A program made the position numbers and the translations under genes. A DNA stretch of 64,000 nucleotides from Iphinoe sp. HA4291-MV1. GTDB lineage: Bacteria; Cyanobacteriota; Cyanobacteriia; Cyanobacteriales; Nostocaceae. The notes beneath the pieces are model-generated. The model did no database searches. It saw only the letters and a list, made by a program, of their open reading frames with translations, and was not told where the DNA came from. How positions within the stretch are numbered: the stretch's first letter is position 1; the number at the start of each line of letters is the position of its first letter. Positions 45,043 through 54,714 of the stretch are shown here, in pieces. The stretch spans positions 1-64,000 of the forward strand of contig JAHHHH010000018.1 in assembly GCA_019359415.1 (NCBI GenBank), in the 5' to 3' direction.

Positions 45043-45113
45043 AGAACAAAGAAGGAAGATAGAAGAAAGAAATCTTCCTTCTTTATTTGTTCTTATTCGT
45101 TCTTTATTTGACT

Positions 45114-46085
45114 ATGCACATCCAAACACCATCCGTCAGCTTAACTCGTGCAATTTCTTACGAACGGGAAGCACTCCGGGAATCTTTAGAAACACTACTG
45201 GAACCTTTGGGAGGAATGGCGGCGTTTGTCAAAAAGGGGAACCGCGTCTTACTCAAACCCAATCTACTGACAGGTGCACGTCCTCGCAAAGAGTGTACGA
45301 CTCGTTCAGAACTAGTTTATACAGTCGCCCAGATGGTTCTGGAAGCAGGTGGTAAGCCATTTTTGGGGGATAGTCCCGCTTTTGGGAGTGCCAAGGGAGT
45401 TGCAGTGGCAAATGGTTATCTGCCTGTTTTAGAAGAACTGAATCTCCCTATCATCGATTTTCACGGGCTTCGCTACCAAACCGTCAGCGAAGACTTTAAC
45501 CATCTGCTACTGTCCAAAGAGGCGATGGAAGCGGATGTAGTGATTAACCTACCCAAGGTGAAATCCCATGCTCAGTTGGTACTGACTTTAGGGGTAAAAA
45601 ACCTGTTTGGTTGTGTTCCAGGCAAGATGAAAGCTTGGTGGCACATGGAAGCGGGAAAAGATGCAAATCGTTTTGGTGAAATGTTAGTGGAAACTGCCAG
45701 GACAATTCATCCTGACTTAACCATAGTTGATGGCATCATCGGTCATGAAGGCAATGGTCCCAGTGGTGGTGAACCTCGTCCACTAGGCATTTTAGCAGCA
45801 TCACCAGATGTTTTTGCCTTGGATCGTGTAATAGTGGAAATTCTTAATGTTCCGCCTGAACAAGTACCTACTGTCGCTGCATCAATGCGGCTAGGATTAA
45901 TTGGTGAACTAGACAACATCGACTTTCCACATCTACATCCCGACTTACTAAAAATAGATGATTGGCGGTTACCAGACAAGCTCGTACCTATCGACTTTGG
46001 AATGCCTCGCGTTGTCAAATCTACGTTCAAACATCTTTACATAAAATTTATCAAAGAACCCATGAGTGCATATGCCAAACGGTAG
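45114..46085 (+). CDS. DUF362 domain-containing protein
   Basis: 323 residues from ATG at 45114; the nine codons above it are a CTTCTTTATTTG repeat. VLLKPNLL near 46-53, GDSPAFGS near 86-93, INLPKVKSHAQLVLTLGVKN (about 142-161) and DGIIGHEGNGPSGG near 204-217 are DUF362 motifs. The family often accompanies iron-sulfur proteins, but this copy lacks a ferredoxin domain. Function unknown. It follows aspA by 71 bases and is probably in the same operon; a clear terminator follows. Confidence 0.82.
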   Translation: MHIQTPSVSLTRAISYEREALRESLETLLEPLGGMAAFVKKGNRVLLKPNLLTGARPRKECTTRSELVYTVAQMVLEAGGKPFLGDSPAFGSAKGVAVANGYLPVLEELNLPIIDFHGLRYQTVSEDFNHLLLSKEAMEADVVINLPKVKSHAQLVLTLGVKNLFGCVPGKMKAWWHMEAGKDANRFGEMLVETARTIHPDLTIVDGIIGHEGNGPSGGEPRPLGILAASPDVFALDRVIVEILNVPPEQVPTVAASMRLGLIGELDNIDFPHLHPDLLKIDDWRLPDKLVPIDFGMPRVVKSTFKHLYIKFIKEPMSAYAKR

Positions 46086-46185
46086 TTGCACTCAGCGCAT
46101 CATATTAGTAGCAAGTGCAAACTCTGTTACAACAATTTTAAAATTGGCAGAGTAAGCTATAAATACCCTCCGATTGCTTAACCAG

Positions 46186-46213
46186 ACCGCCCTCATTAAG
46201 TGGCGGTTTTTTT
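46186..46213 (+). terminator. Rho-independent terminator after DUF362 gene
   Basis: ACCGCC (46186-46191) pairs with GGCGGT (46202-46207) around a 10-base loop, followed by a run of seven Ts. It lies about 100 bases after the DUF362 stop codon and would end the aspA-DUF362 transcript. Confidence 0.85.
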
Positions 46214-46604
46214 CATCTCTTAGTTATTAGTTATGAGAGCCAAAGTACATCTAAATAACATATTTTCGGTTGTATTTATCAATATCATTTTGCAAGAAAA
46301 ATGTAAATTTTAATACTATTGCCTTGGCATATGCGTAAAATAATCATTACATTGCAAGGTAAAGTATCCGGTGAAATTAACTACAAAGTAAAAGATAATG
46401 TTTAAATGTTTAACTCCTATTTTGTATCAAGTGTTTCATGTACAAAAATCAAGTATAAATTAATTTAAAAATAATTGATATTTTTTATTAATAAATAGTA
46501 TGATTTCGTCGAAAAAATAGCTAAAATAGAAGTAAGACTCTCTTAATAAAGAGTCAAAACACAAAACAAAAAAATAGCTTAAAAATAACAAAATTCGATT
46601 TTTT
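46214..46604. other. AT-rich spacer before the small membrane protein gene
   Basis: Very AT-rich 391 bases, probably containing the promoter of the 62-residue protein. The only structure noted is a weak TAAGACTCTCTTAATAAAGAG hairpin near 46531. No ORF or RNA is supported. Confidence 0.4.
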
Positions 46605-46793
46605 ATGGATGCAAATACCCAATCTGCTGACTCTGCCGATACACCTTCCCATAGGTTGGCAGATATTGTGGGAACTGTAATTGGTCTTTTAACTCTGACG
46701 CTCCCTTTGTTTGTCATTGCTCACTACTCTTCAAGCAGTGTTCAGAATGACCAGCAACCCATTACCTACAATGTAAACACAGATGCGGATTAA
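46605..46793 (+). CDS. Small single-pass membrane protein
   Basis: 62 residues: a Ser/Asp-rich N-terminus, one hydrophobic helix IVGTVIGLLTLTLPLFVIAH (about 25-44) and a polar tail. No ribosome site is obvious, but codon use looks coding and a perfect 17-bp hairpin follows 26 bases after the stop. I cannot name the family. Small one-helix proteins of this size are common in cyanobacterial membrane complexes, which is only an analogy. Confidence 0.6.
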   Translation: MDANTQSADSADTPSHRLADIVGTVIGLLTLTLPLFVIAHYSSSSVQNDQQPITYNVNTDAD

Positions 46794-46819
46794 ATAAAAC
46801 TTGAACAAGAAATCTTAAG

Positions 46820-46861
46820 CGCAGTCCCCACCCAAATTGTTTGATTTGGGTGGGGACTGCG
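46820..46861. terminator. Perfect 17-bp stem-loop
   Basis: CGCAGTCCCCACCCAAA (46820-46836) pairs completely with TTTGGGTGGGGACTGCG (46845-46861) around an 8-base loop. There is no T-tract, so it is a transcript-stabilising 3' hairpin or a strong pause site for the small membrane protein gene rather than a classical terminator. Confidence 0.55.
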
Positions 46862-46963
46862 AAACCTCAGTACTGAGGTATACTACTAGAAGGATTTATT
46901 GTGATCGACAGTACTGTAAAAGTAAGCAAGCTGGAGACATAAGCCTGGGGTAACAATTACAAA

Positions 46964-47362
46964 CTACTTTCTATTTCTGATGATATGGATAGCCGCACCC
47001 GCTGCTGCACCGTCAACTGCATCGCCAAGAGTATCTTTACCTGGGCGAGTGATTGTACCAGTCACTGTCCCAGCAGCCGCACCTACTCCAACATCTTGAC
47101 CCAAGTTGCGATTTCTAGGATTGCGTCTAGTACCATTGACAGCATTAACAGCAGCACCAGCAGCACCACCTTTAACAGCATTGTTTAACACACTACCACG
47201 ACCCCGGATGGCTCCAGAGACAACACCAGCACCTGCTCCAATGCCTATATCCTCTAGGAATTTTTGGTCAGCAGACGCAGGTTGAGCAGGAACTAAGGTA
47301 ACACCAGCTAAACTTGCTGCCATGAGGCTGGGCATAAGTGCGCGTTTCAAAATTTTGTTCAT
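46964..47362 (-). CDS. Exported glycine-zipper protein
   Basis: 132 residues. Signal peptide (LMPSLMAASLAGVTLVPAQP, cleavage near ASADQ). The mature part has three Gly/Ala zippers: GIGAGAGVVSGAIRG, GGAAGAAVNAVNG and GVGAAAGTVTGTI/GAAAGAAI, separated by basic loops (RRNPRNRN). Glycine-zipper proteins associate with or span the outer membrane. Function unassigned. ATG at 47362 with GAGAAGGTGAG about 7 bases upstream. Confidence 0.75.
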   Translation of the reverse strand: MNKILKRALMPSLMAASLAGVTLVPAQPASADQKFLEDIGIGAGAGVVSGAIRGRGSVLNNAVKGGAAGAAVNAVNGTRRNPRNRNLGQDVGVGAAAGTVTGTITRPGKDTLGDAVDGAAAGAAIHIIRNRK

Positions 47363-47510
47363 AGACTCACCTTCTCAACGCATTAAAAGACTAGAAAAAA
47401 GTTAAATTTGTTCCAGTGTTGTTGTTCTAGTTTTTTCATCTTTTCTCTAGTCTAGACAACAGAAAACTTTTTCTGCATGAATATGCTTTCATAATTACCG
47501 TACCTTTTAT

Positions 47511-47780
47511 TCAAAATACCTGAATCCACTCTTTGACAGAATATTCAGTCCAAATGCCATTTTGCCAATAGGGATCAGCTTCAACTAACTGGCGCACGGT
47601 AGTTTCGTCTTCGGCTTCGTAAATGCCAAAAATTTTAGTTATATCTTTGGTAGGACCAATTGTAATTAACACACCAGATTCTTTCTGTTTTGCTAGTCCG
47701 TCTAAATGAGCTTGACGGTAAGGGGCGCGTTTTTCCAGAACGTCTTCGCAGTAAGTTCCCCACATTATGTATTTAGGCAT
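47511..47780 (-). CDS. YciI family protein
   Basis: 89 residues with the ferredoxin-like YciI fold: MWGTYCEDVLEKRAPYRQAH near 6-25, GVLITIGP near 35-42, and EADPYWQNGIWTEYSVKEW near 68-86. It keeps the His (AHLD) and Asp (EADP) typical of the family, members of which bind small molecules or act in degradation pathways. Role here unknown. Located between a glycine-zipper gene and pheT on the same strand, with gaps of about 100 bases on each side. Confidence 0.82.
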   Translation of the reverse strand: MPKYIMWGTYCEDVLEKRAPYRQAHLDGLAKQKESGVLITIGPTKDITKIFGIYEAEDETTVRQLVEADPYWQNGIWTEYSVKEWIQVF

Positions 47781-47884
47781 AGCTCTCTATAATTCAAAAA
47801 TCAAAAACTAAAATTCAACAAAAATAGAAGTGAGAAGAAAGAAGCAATTTTTTACTCATTCTTCTTTCTTCTCACTCTTAAGTC

Positions 47885-50371
47885 TTAACTTCTCAGAGTA
47901 ACGCCGAATTTCTCCACTAAAGCTTCACGGACTTTGTTGTGTACTGGTTCAACTTCAGTATCGGTGAGGGTGCGATCGCCTGCTCGATAGATCAAGCGAA
48001 ATGCGAGACTCCGCTGTCCTTGGGGTACATTCTCCCCATGATATTCATCAAACAATTTCACAGATTCCAGCAAATCTTTGCCTGCTTTGGTTATGGCTTT
48101 TTCAATTTCGGCAACTGTTACTCTAACAGATGCAAAGAAAGCAATATCTCGGTCTGCGGCTGGATAAGTGGAGTAAGGGTGAAATTGTGGTACTAAGATT
48201 TCATCTTCGTCCAAAGAATCCAAAAGCACATCAAGATCCAACTGGAACACGTAAACTGAATCTGGTAAACCTTTTTCTTGCCGTAGTTGGGGATGTAATT
48301 GTCCAAAAATACCAAGTCTATGACCTTGTACCCATAGGGAAGCTGTGCGTCCTGGGTGCAAGCGAAAATCTTTGCAATCAGGTTGATATTCCACCTGCAA
48401 ACCAAGCTGTTGAAACACATTTTCTAAAATACCTTTGGCTTCAAACCAGGTCATGGGTTGCTCGCGATCACTTCTTGTCCACCTGCTCAAGGAGATATCG
48501 CCTCCCATAATACCAGCGATCGCGTCTGCTTCTTGCAAACCCTCTTCTTCTTGCCAGAAAATTCGTCCAATTTCAAAGCCATTCAGCGAACCATTACCCT
48601 GTTCTAGGTTATATTGAAATGCATCAATCAACCCTGATATCAAGTCGGTTCGCAATGCTGAATATTCGACAAATAACGGATTTGCCAGCACAATTTGTCT
48701 ATCTTCCCCTGGTTTGACCAAGGAATAGTGCATTAATTCTGTCAGTCCTTCTGCTCGCAATACTGCTCGTAACTTCCGTACCAGTTCTACCTCAACAGGC
48801 AAATAACCTGCTTCTGCTTTCTCTGGTAGGGTGTCACAAAAGCGATCGTAGCCGTAAAGACGGGCAATTTCTTCAATTAAGTCTATTTCCCGTTCTAAGT
48901 CACGGTAACGATAGGGAGGTACGGAAATCACCCACCTTTGGTCGTCTATGGAAGTCACTTGACATCCCAGTGCTGTTAAAATACGTTCAGCATCTGCACC
49001 TTGGAGTTCTCCTGTTTGCTCTCCCAAATCAATTGGTCCGAGAACCTGATTCACTCGATCCAGACGCAGTTCAATGGAACGCGACCAGGTGGAAGGGTCA
49101 GGACGGGAGTCAGCAATTTCCTGTGATACTATGGTTCCGCTAGCCAGTTCACTCAAAAGTGATAGAGCGCGGCGACAAGCGATTTCCAACTCAGCGCGGT
49201 TTACTCCTCGTTCGTATCTCCCAGATGACTCGCTTCGTAATCCCACGCTACGGGAAGAACGGCGAATTGCGACTGAATCAAATAGCGCTGCTTCTAAAAC
49301 CAAATTTTGAGTTTCATCATGCACTTGTGTTTCTTCGCCACCCATCACTCCCGCCAGCGCAACGGGTTTATCATTGGCGGTGATTAATAAATTTTGTGTA
49401 GATAGGTTGCGAGTTTGTCCATCGAGGGTTTTGAGAGTTTCTCTGGCGTTAGCAAAGCGGACACCGATGGGCAAAGCCCCGCCTTCGGCGATTGCCCAAG
49501 GGGCAGTGCCAGAGGCAATCGCGAGATTGTCACTTGCAGCAACGGATTGTAAACGGCTAGCGTCAAAAGCGTGCAGTGGCTGTCCCCATTCCAACATTAC
49601 GTAGTTAGTAATATCTACGACATTATTTATAGGTCGCACTCCAGCAGCAAGCAGGCGCTGTTGCAGCCAATCGGGTGATGGTACAATTTTTACTTGGTCA
49701 ATCACCGTACCAATATATGCTGGACAAGCTTGTGTATCAGCGATTTTTAAAGCTAAATTAAACCCACCTTGAGAAATAGAAACTTCACCTGGTTGGGGAA
49801 GCGTTAGCTTTGCCCCAGTTAGGGCTGCGACTTCCCGTGCTATACCAACCATACATAAAGCATCAGCACGGTTGGCAGTAGCTGTGACATCTAAAATCAC
49901 ATCATCTAAACTCAACAGTGAACCCACATCGCTACCAAGTGGTAAGTTCTCTTGGGGAAAAATATGAATTCCATCTACATCACTGGGCAAACCCAGTTCC
50001 TTTAGGGAACAAATCATTCCCTGTGATGCGACACCTCGTAGTTTCGCAGGTTTTATTTTTAAATCGATATTTGATAGGTAAGTGCCTATAGTTGCCACTG
50101 GCACGTAGATATCTGCCCGGACATTGGAAGCACCACAGACAATATTTAAAGTTTCACCCGTGCCGATATCGACTTGGCAAACACTCAACTTATCAGCGTT
50201 GGGGTGAGGTTGCCGTTCCAGCACTCTCCCTACAACAACGCCCGCAGCCCAAGTGCGGCGGTCTTCAATATCTTCCACCTCAAACCCAGCTAATGTCAAT
50301 GTTTCTGCGAGTTCTTCGTGGCTCAGTTTCAACTCAACTAGTTCTTGCAACCATTTCAATGAGATACGCAT
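47885..50371 (-). CDS. pheT: Phenylalanyl-tRNA synthetase beta subunit
   Basis: 828 residues. N-terminal [18 protein letters not shown]-like tRNA-binding domain ([20 protein letters not shown] near 46-65), B3/B4 editing domain, B5 domain with [21 protein letters not shown] near 505-525, catalytic-like core and a C-terminal FDX-ACB anticodon-binding domain ([17 protein letters not shown]). It partners with PheS, not in this window. Near residue 283-304 (49461-49525) the segment [16 protein letters not shown] is extra and is encoded by palindromic repeat DNA inside the B3/B4 domain. Confidence 0.95.
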   Translation of the reverse strand: MRISLKWLQELVELKLSHEELAETLTLAGFEVEDIEDRRTWAAGVVVGRVLERQPHPNADKLSVCQVDIGTGETLNIVCGASNVRADIYVPVATIGTYLSNIDLKIKPAKLRGVASQGMICSLKELGLPSDVDGIHIFPQENLPLGSDVGSLLSLDDVILDVTATANRADALCMVGIAREVAALTGAKLTLPQPGEVSISQGGFNLALKIADTQACPAYIGTVIDQVKIVPSPDWLQQRLLAAGVRPINNVVDITNYVMLEWGQPLHAFDASRLQSVAASDNLAIASGTAPWAIAEGGALPIGVRFANARETLKTLDGQTRNLSTQNLLITANDKPVALAGVMGGEETQVHDETQNLVLEAALFDSVAIRRSSRSVGLRSESSGRYERGVNRAELEIACRRALSLLSELASGTIVSQEIADSRPDPSTWSRSIELRLDRVNQVLGPIDLGEQTGELQGADAERILTALGCQVTSIDDQRWVISVPPYRYRDLEREIDLIEEIARLYGYDRFCDTLPEKAEAGYLPVEVELVRKLRAVLRAEGLTELMHYSLVKPGEDRQIVLANPLFVEYSALRTDLISGLIDAFQYNLEQGNGSLNGFEIGRIFWQEEEGLQEADAIAGIMGGDISLSRWTRSDREQPMTWFEAKGILENVFQQLGLQVEYQPDCKDFRLHPGRTASLWVQGHRLGIFGQLHPQLRQEKGLPDSVYVFQLDLDVLLDSLDEDEILVPQFHPYSTYPAADRDIAFFASVRVTVAEIEKAITKAGKDLLESVKLFDEYHGENVPQGQRSLAFRLIYRAGDRTLTDTEVEPVHNKVREALVEKFGVTLRS

Positions 50372-50464
50372 GTCATGTGTTGTCTTGTTTGAAATCTAAG
50401 CTAAATCATAATGCACAGACTATTCTAGAACTATTCCACGAAGTTCCTCACGTATTTTGAAATC

Positions 50465-51055
50465 ATGCACACAAAAGCTGCTTTACCCATTACTCTTTTA
50501 AACGGCAAGCAAACCTTGCCTATCATTGAAGCTTATTTTGAGTTTAATCATCTTAAATATCTCTATCGTCAGGGTTGGCTGAGGCACGGTATCGAACCAA
50601 AATATTGTGAGAGTGTTGCTGAACACTCATTTTGTGTTGCACTATTAGCTTTATTTTTGGCTAATGAATATTACCTTGAGTTAGACACAACCAAGGTCAT
50701 TCGCATGGCTTTAATACATGATTTGGGAGAAATATATGCTGGGGACTTTACTCCAAAAGATACAATTGAACAAAATCAGAAATATCAACTAGAAAAACAG
50801 TCTATTTTTCAAGTACTGAATAAGCTTACTCATGGATTAGAGTGACTCGCATTATGGGAAGAATACGAAAAAGGGGAATCTGCTGAATCGCAGTTTATTT
50901 GCCAGCTTGATCGATTAGAAATGGCTTTACAAGCTAGTGTATACGAACACCTTAAGCTAGCCAATTTATCAGTGTTTTTTGAAAGTGCCAATCAAGCTTT
51001 GTCAGCACAACAACTGAAATCGATATCTAGAGCACTAGAAGATTTAAGGGATTAA
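50465..51055 (+). pseudogene. HD-domain hydrolase (YfbR/HDDC2-like) interrupted by an in-frame TGA
   Basis: Codons 1-126 read a normal HD protein: EAYFEFNHLKYLYRQGWLRH, VAEHSFCVALLALFLA with the first His pair, and ALIHDLGEIYAGDFTPKD with the His-Asp motif. A TGA at 50843-50845 then stops the frame, but the same frame continues for 69 more codons with the expected C-terminus: LALWEEYEKGESAESQFICQ, LDRLEMALQASVYEH, to a TAA at 51053. Full length would be about 196, the family norm. One point change explains the break. Dead gene, readthrough or sequencing error are possible. Confidence 0.8.
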
Positions 51056-51109
51056 ACTCAAAAAAAAATCATTACTAGACTTTACAGCAAATGATTAATA
51101 ACGAAATCA

Positions 51110-52531
51110 CTAAGCCAAATGCGTAAACACCATTTTGAGTAAATCTGCGCGAGTAAAAGGCTTAGTTAAATATCCTGAAGCTCCCACAAATCTTGCTTTT
51201 ACTCGATCAACAAGTCCCTTATTTCCTGTTACCATAATTATCGGAGTTTTTTTGAATATTGAATTGTTTCGGACAATCCGACATAATTCGTAACCATCCA
51301 TGCCCTCCATGTTCAAATCTAGTAAAATCAGGTCCGGTTTATGCCGAATAATCGACATGACCGCTTTCAGTGGGTCATTGATTGTCACTACAGAAAAATT
51401 TTCATCTTCTAGAAAGCGGCTAATTTCTTTAAGGATGGTGGGACTATCATCGACAGAAATAACTTTGTAGACTCTTCGTGACGTTATAGGAGTGGGAGGA
51501 GTTTCTGTCTCATGTTGAAGATTGCTGTTATTCGATGTTGTTAATTCCTGAGCTTGTTCTTTCTGAGGAGAAATCGGAGTTTGTCGCTGGGGAGTAGCTA
51601 TATTCCCCGCAGAAATGTCAGAGTTATTCTTAGAGGTGGTGCGACTTGATGTTCCTGCGGAATCAACAGATTTAGTATTAGCTGATTCAGTAACATAACT
51701 AGAAGCTTGTACTAAATCTGCAAATGTCTTTGGTAATTTATCAAATGGTGGATCTGGTTCATGCAATAATACATTACCATTTAAAATATGGGGGTATAAG
51801 ATTTTAGCTAGTTGGACTTCGTCTTGATTCACAATCACTGACAAGTGCCGCAAGCTAAAACCCTTCATCCACTCAATGAGCTGAGGATCTATTCCTGATA
51901 AATTTTTTTGACTGTTTGGGGTTTTAATTAACAAATACGGACGTTGATAGGGAGAAGAAATTTGCGGACCCAATGAATGCCAATTCTGCAACTTTTGCTG
52001 ACAACGTTCTACAATTTTTCCTACATCTAGCTTGCAAATAGTTGGAACTCGATAATGAGAATCTTTTAATGTAAAAGTTCCTTGTTTAATTAAAAGGTAT
52101 GACTCAAGCACTTCTTTGACCAATTCTTGGATTAGCACAGCTGCTTGTGTAGAATGCAGATATCGTTCACTTATTAACCAGCAAATAGCTTGGTATTCAG
52201 GAGGTAGTGGAGGTGGAATCGATTGCTCCCCAGTATTACTGCGATATACTACAGACTGATTTTTTACGTCTGGTTCAAACATTAAACGTAATTGAACACG
52301 AACTTCACCGATGATGCTAGGAACATGATGGCTTAAGCGACGCAAATGACGTTCCAAGCGGTCAAAGGGTTCAATTGAATGTGTCGCATAGGTTATTCTC
52401 CCGTGCTCTAGATATATTGACCAAGAAACAGAGTTGCTAAGTACTTGTAAACAAGTACTCTCGGAAGAACTAGATAGGTGTCTCAATAAGCTCAGAGGAC
52501 GTAGCTTGGTAAATGTGCCAGAATGATTCAT
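51110..52531 (-). CDS. PatA-type response regulator
   Basis: 473 residues. The N-terminal half (LLRHLSSSSESTCLQVLS, WSIYLEHGRITYATHS) is the PATAN/DUF4388-type domain of cyanobacterial PatA proteins. A Ser/Asn/Gln-rich linker (about 280-350) leads to a C-terminal receiver domain: VDDSPTILKEI near 357-367, phosphoacceptor Asp in LILLDLNMEGMDG near 400, Thr in MVTGN and Lys in YLTKPF. PatA-family proteins steer heterocyst pattern or phototaxis; which applies here is unknown. No histidine kinase is adjacent. Confidence 0.88.
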   Translation of the reverse strand: MNHSGTFTKLRPLSLLRHLSSSSESTCLQVLSNSVSWSIYLEHGRITYATHSIEPFDRLERHLRRLSHHVPSIIGEVRVQLRLMFEPDVKNQSVVYRSNTGEQSIPPPLPPEYQAICWLISERYLHSTQAAVLIQELVKEVLESYLLIKQGTFTLKDSHYRVPTICKLDVGKIVERCQQKLQNWHSLGPQISSPYQRPYLLIKTPNSQKNLSGIDPQLIEWMKGFSLRHLSVIVNQDEVQLAKILYPHILNGNVLLHEPDPPFDKLPKTFADLVQASSYVTESANTKSVDSAGTSSRTTSKNNSDISAGNIATPQRQTPISPQKEQAQELTTSNNSNLQHETETPPTPITSRRVYKVISVDDSPTILKEISRFLEDENFSVVTINDPLKAVMSIIRHKPDLILLDLNMEGMDGYELCRIVRNNSIFKKTPIIMVTGNKGLVDRVKARFVGASGYLTKPFTRADLLKMVFTHLA

Positions 52532-53125
52532 TTCTCTAGAAATTTTCGAAAAAAGAAGACCGATTGTTTGAATATTCGAGTGATCGGTAAATAAGGTATT
52601 GCCTTAATATAGAGATTTCTCTATAAAGAAATTTTCTCAGAATTACAGGTTGTATACATATGTTACAACCTGTAAAGGGAATATGATAGCTAGTATGTTA
52701 CATTTTCTCGTAACATAACTAACAAAGGATGTTTTTCAAATTATTATTTAAATGTTAATTAATTAATCAATGTAACAAAGATGTAGTTATATTAATGATT
52801 TTATGAACTCTACTTAATTGATTTCATCTAAAATCCTACCTTTCTACATCGAATCTTTAAACTTCTGTGTCAGCAAAGGTACTAATTTATTGTATTGTAT
52901 ACGTGTTATGTATAAATTTTGCTATGTTTTACCCAGTATGTCATGCCGACTCTTTGTTGGTTGAGTTTTCTTTAAATATGTCTCAGGTAGGATTTTACAA
53001 ATTTGTGAGGAATTTAGCAGCAGAAATTTGTTTCAAAAAAAGTAAACTATCTGATATTAAATAACTTACATATAGTTTTATTAGTGCTATAAACTATATA
53101 CTTTGAGGAAAAGGAAATCTGAGCT
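52532..53125. other. Spacer between the PatA-type gene and the VWA-PP2C-kinase genes
   Basis: 594 AT-rich bases between divergent genes. Near 52643-52675 there is a TTACAGGTTGTATAC...GTTACAACCTGTAA inverted repeat that could form a hairpin or bind a regulator. A 65-codon frame at 52867 has a hydrophobic start but no family support. The VWA ribosome site GAGGAAAAGGAAA is at 53105-53117. Confidence 0.45.
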
Positions 53126-53827
53126 TTGGACTTTAACATAACACAACAAGTTATGCCTGATACATTAAAACTTGATGAAGTAGTAGAATTTGCTGAAAAC
53201 CCAGAACCCCGATGTCCTTGTGTGCTTCTTCTTGATACATCTGGCTCAATGCAAGGTATAGCGATAGATTCGTTAAATCAGGGCTTACAGAGTTTCAAAG
53301 AAGAATTAATTAAAAATTCCTTGGCAGCAAGGAGGGTTGAAGTAGCAATAGTTACATTTGATAGCCATGTAAATGTAGTACACGACTTTGTGACTGCTGA
53401 CCAATTCAGTCCGCCGATACTGACAGCACAGGGACTGACCACGATGGGTACTGGAATTCATAAAGCCTTAGACCTGATTGCGGACCGTAAAGTTCAGTAT
53501 CGCGCCAATGGCATTGCTTACTATCGTCCTTGGGTATTCATGATTACTGATGGAGAGCCACAAGGCGAGTTTGAAGATGTTATAGAGCAAGCGTCGCGGC
53601 GTCTACAAGAGGATGAAGCCAGTAAACGTGTTGCATTTTTTAGTGTAGGAGTAGACAATGCGAATATGACGCGCTTAAGTCAAATAGCTGTACGTACGCC
53701 ATTGAAACTACAAGGACTCAATTTTGTTGAAATGTTTGTTTGGCTGTCAGCCAGCATGTCAGCTGTTTCTCATTCAAAGGTAGATGAACAGGTGGCACTA
53801 CCACCTATTGGCTGGGGTTCTGTTTAG
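53126..53827 (+). CDS. VWA-domain protein, TerY-like
   Basis: 233 residues. MIDAS metal site: DTSGSMQG near 34-41, Thr in LTTMGTGI near 103 and Asp in ITDGEPQG near 138. The whole protein is one von Willebrand A domain, as in TerY. The TTG start at 53126 has GAGGAAAAGGAAA eight bases upstream; the ATG at 53153 is a possible alternative. It begins a three-gene set with a PP2C phosphatase (50 bases later) and a kinase-TPR protein. VWA proteins of this type act as scaffolds that bind partner proteins through metal. Confidence 0.88.
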   Translation: MDFNITQQVMPDTLKLDEVVEFAENPEPRCPCVLLLDTSGSMQGIAIDSLNQGLQSFKEELIKNSLAARRVEVAIVTFDSHVNVVHDFVTADQFSPPILTAQGLTTMGTGIHKALDLIADRKVQYRANGIAYYRPWVFMITDGEPQGEFEDVIEQASRRLQEDEASKRVAFFSVGVDNANMTRLSQIAVRTPLKLQGLNFVEMFVWLSASMSAVSHSKVDEQVALPPIGWGSV

Positions 53828-53877
53828 TGAAGATGTGACTGAATGCTCAAAAAAGAGCAGTAACGTGAAGATGATCT

Positions 53878-54657
53878 ATGAACACTTCTAAACGGAGACC
53901 CCATTGGCAGGTAGTAGCCGCATCGGTATGCGGTACAAGCCACTTAAAAAACAAGCAGTTGTGTCAGGATGCTCACCACTGGCAGATTTTGCCAGATAAT
54001 ATCTTAGTTGTTGCCGTAGCAGATGGTGCTGGTTCTGCAAGCATGGGCAAGGTAGGGGCAATGGTTGCTGTGGAAACAGCAATAGAAAACATATCCATCA
54101 AAGAAATCTCTCGACGAACCCTAGTCGATGATAGTGCTGTGCGATCGCTTTTGATTGAAGCAATGATTTTTGCCAAAAAAGCTGTCGAAGAAGAAGCTGT
54201 TGCTTGTGAACAGCACTCATCGGACTTAGCAAGTACCTTAATTATTGCAGTGGCAACACCAGAAGTTGTCGCAGTGGCACAAATAGGGGATGGTGTGGCG
54301 GTGGCAAGGGATGTTCAGGGTAACCTTGTTGCGCTAACCACGCCCGATAGCGGTGAATATATCAACGAGACAGTTTTTTTGACTTCACCAACAGCCCTAG
54401 ATGCTGCACAATTAAGAGTATGGCGTCAAGCGATAGTCAATGTTGGTGTCCTCACTGACGGACTACAAATGCTTGCCCTAAATATGTCTGTAGGTGCGCC
54501 TCATAAACCGTTCTTTTTTCCGCTGTTCGACTTCGCAGCAAATGCTGATGACAAGACAGTGGCAAAAGAGCAGTTAGTGAGGTTTCTGCGCTCAGAGCGG
54601 ATTACGCAACGTACAGATGATGATTTAACACTAATCGTTGCTGCTTTCAGCAACTAA
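53878..54657 (+). CDS. PP2C-family Ser/Thr phosphatase
   Basis: 259 residues. Metal-binding and catalytic motifs: SHLKNKQLCQDA near 20-31, VAVADGAGSASMG near 43-55, VAQIGDGVAVA near 134-144, LTDGLQ near 196-201 and TDDDLTLIV near 246-254. This is the short PP2C_2 type. It would remove phosphates placed by the downstream kinase. Fifty bases from the VWA gene and 57 from the kinase gene. Confidence 0.9.
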   Translation: MNTSKRRPHWQVVAASVCGTSHLKNKQLCQDAHHWQILPDNILVVAVADGAGSASMGKVGAMVAVETAIENISIKEISRRTLVDDSAVRSLLIEAMIFAKKAVEEEAVACEQHSSDLASTLIIAVATPEVVAVAQIGDGVAVARDVQGNLVALTTPDSGEYINETVFLTSPTALDAAQLRVWRQAIVNVGVLTDGLQMLALNMSVGAPHKPFFFPLFDFAANADDKTVAKEQLVRFLRSERITQRTDDDLTLIVAAFSN

Positions 54658-54714
54658 TTAGCGAATTCACCCTTCCACAAAGTGTATACATTTATAGTGT
54701 ATCTATAAATTTAT

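Noticed and set aside
52867-53064. 65-codon plus-strand frame with hydrophobic start
   Set aside because: GTG start, AT-rich, no ribosome site and no recognisable family; likely chance.
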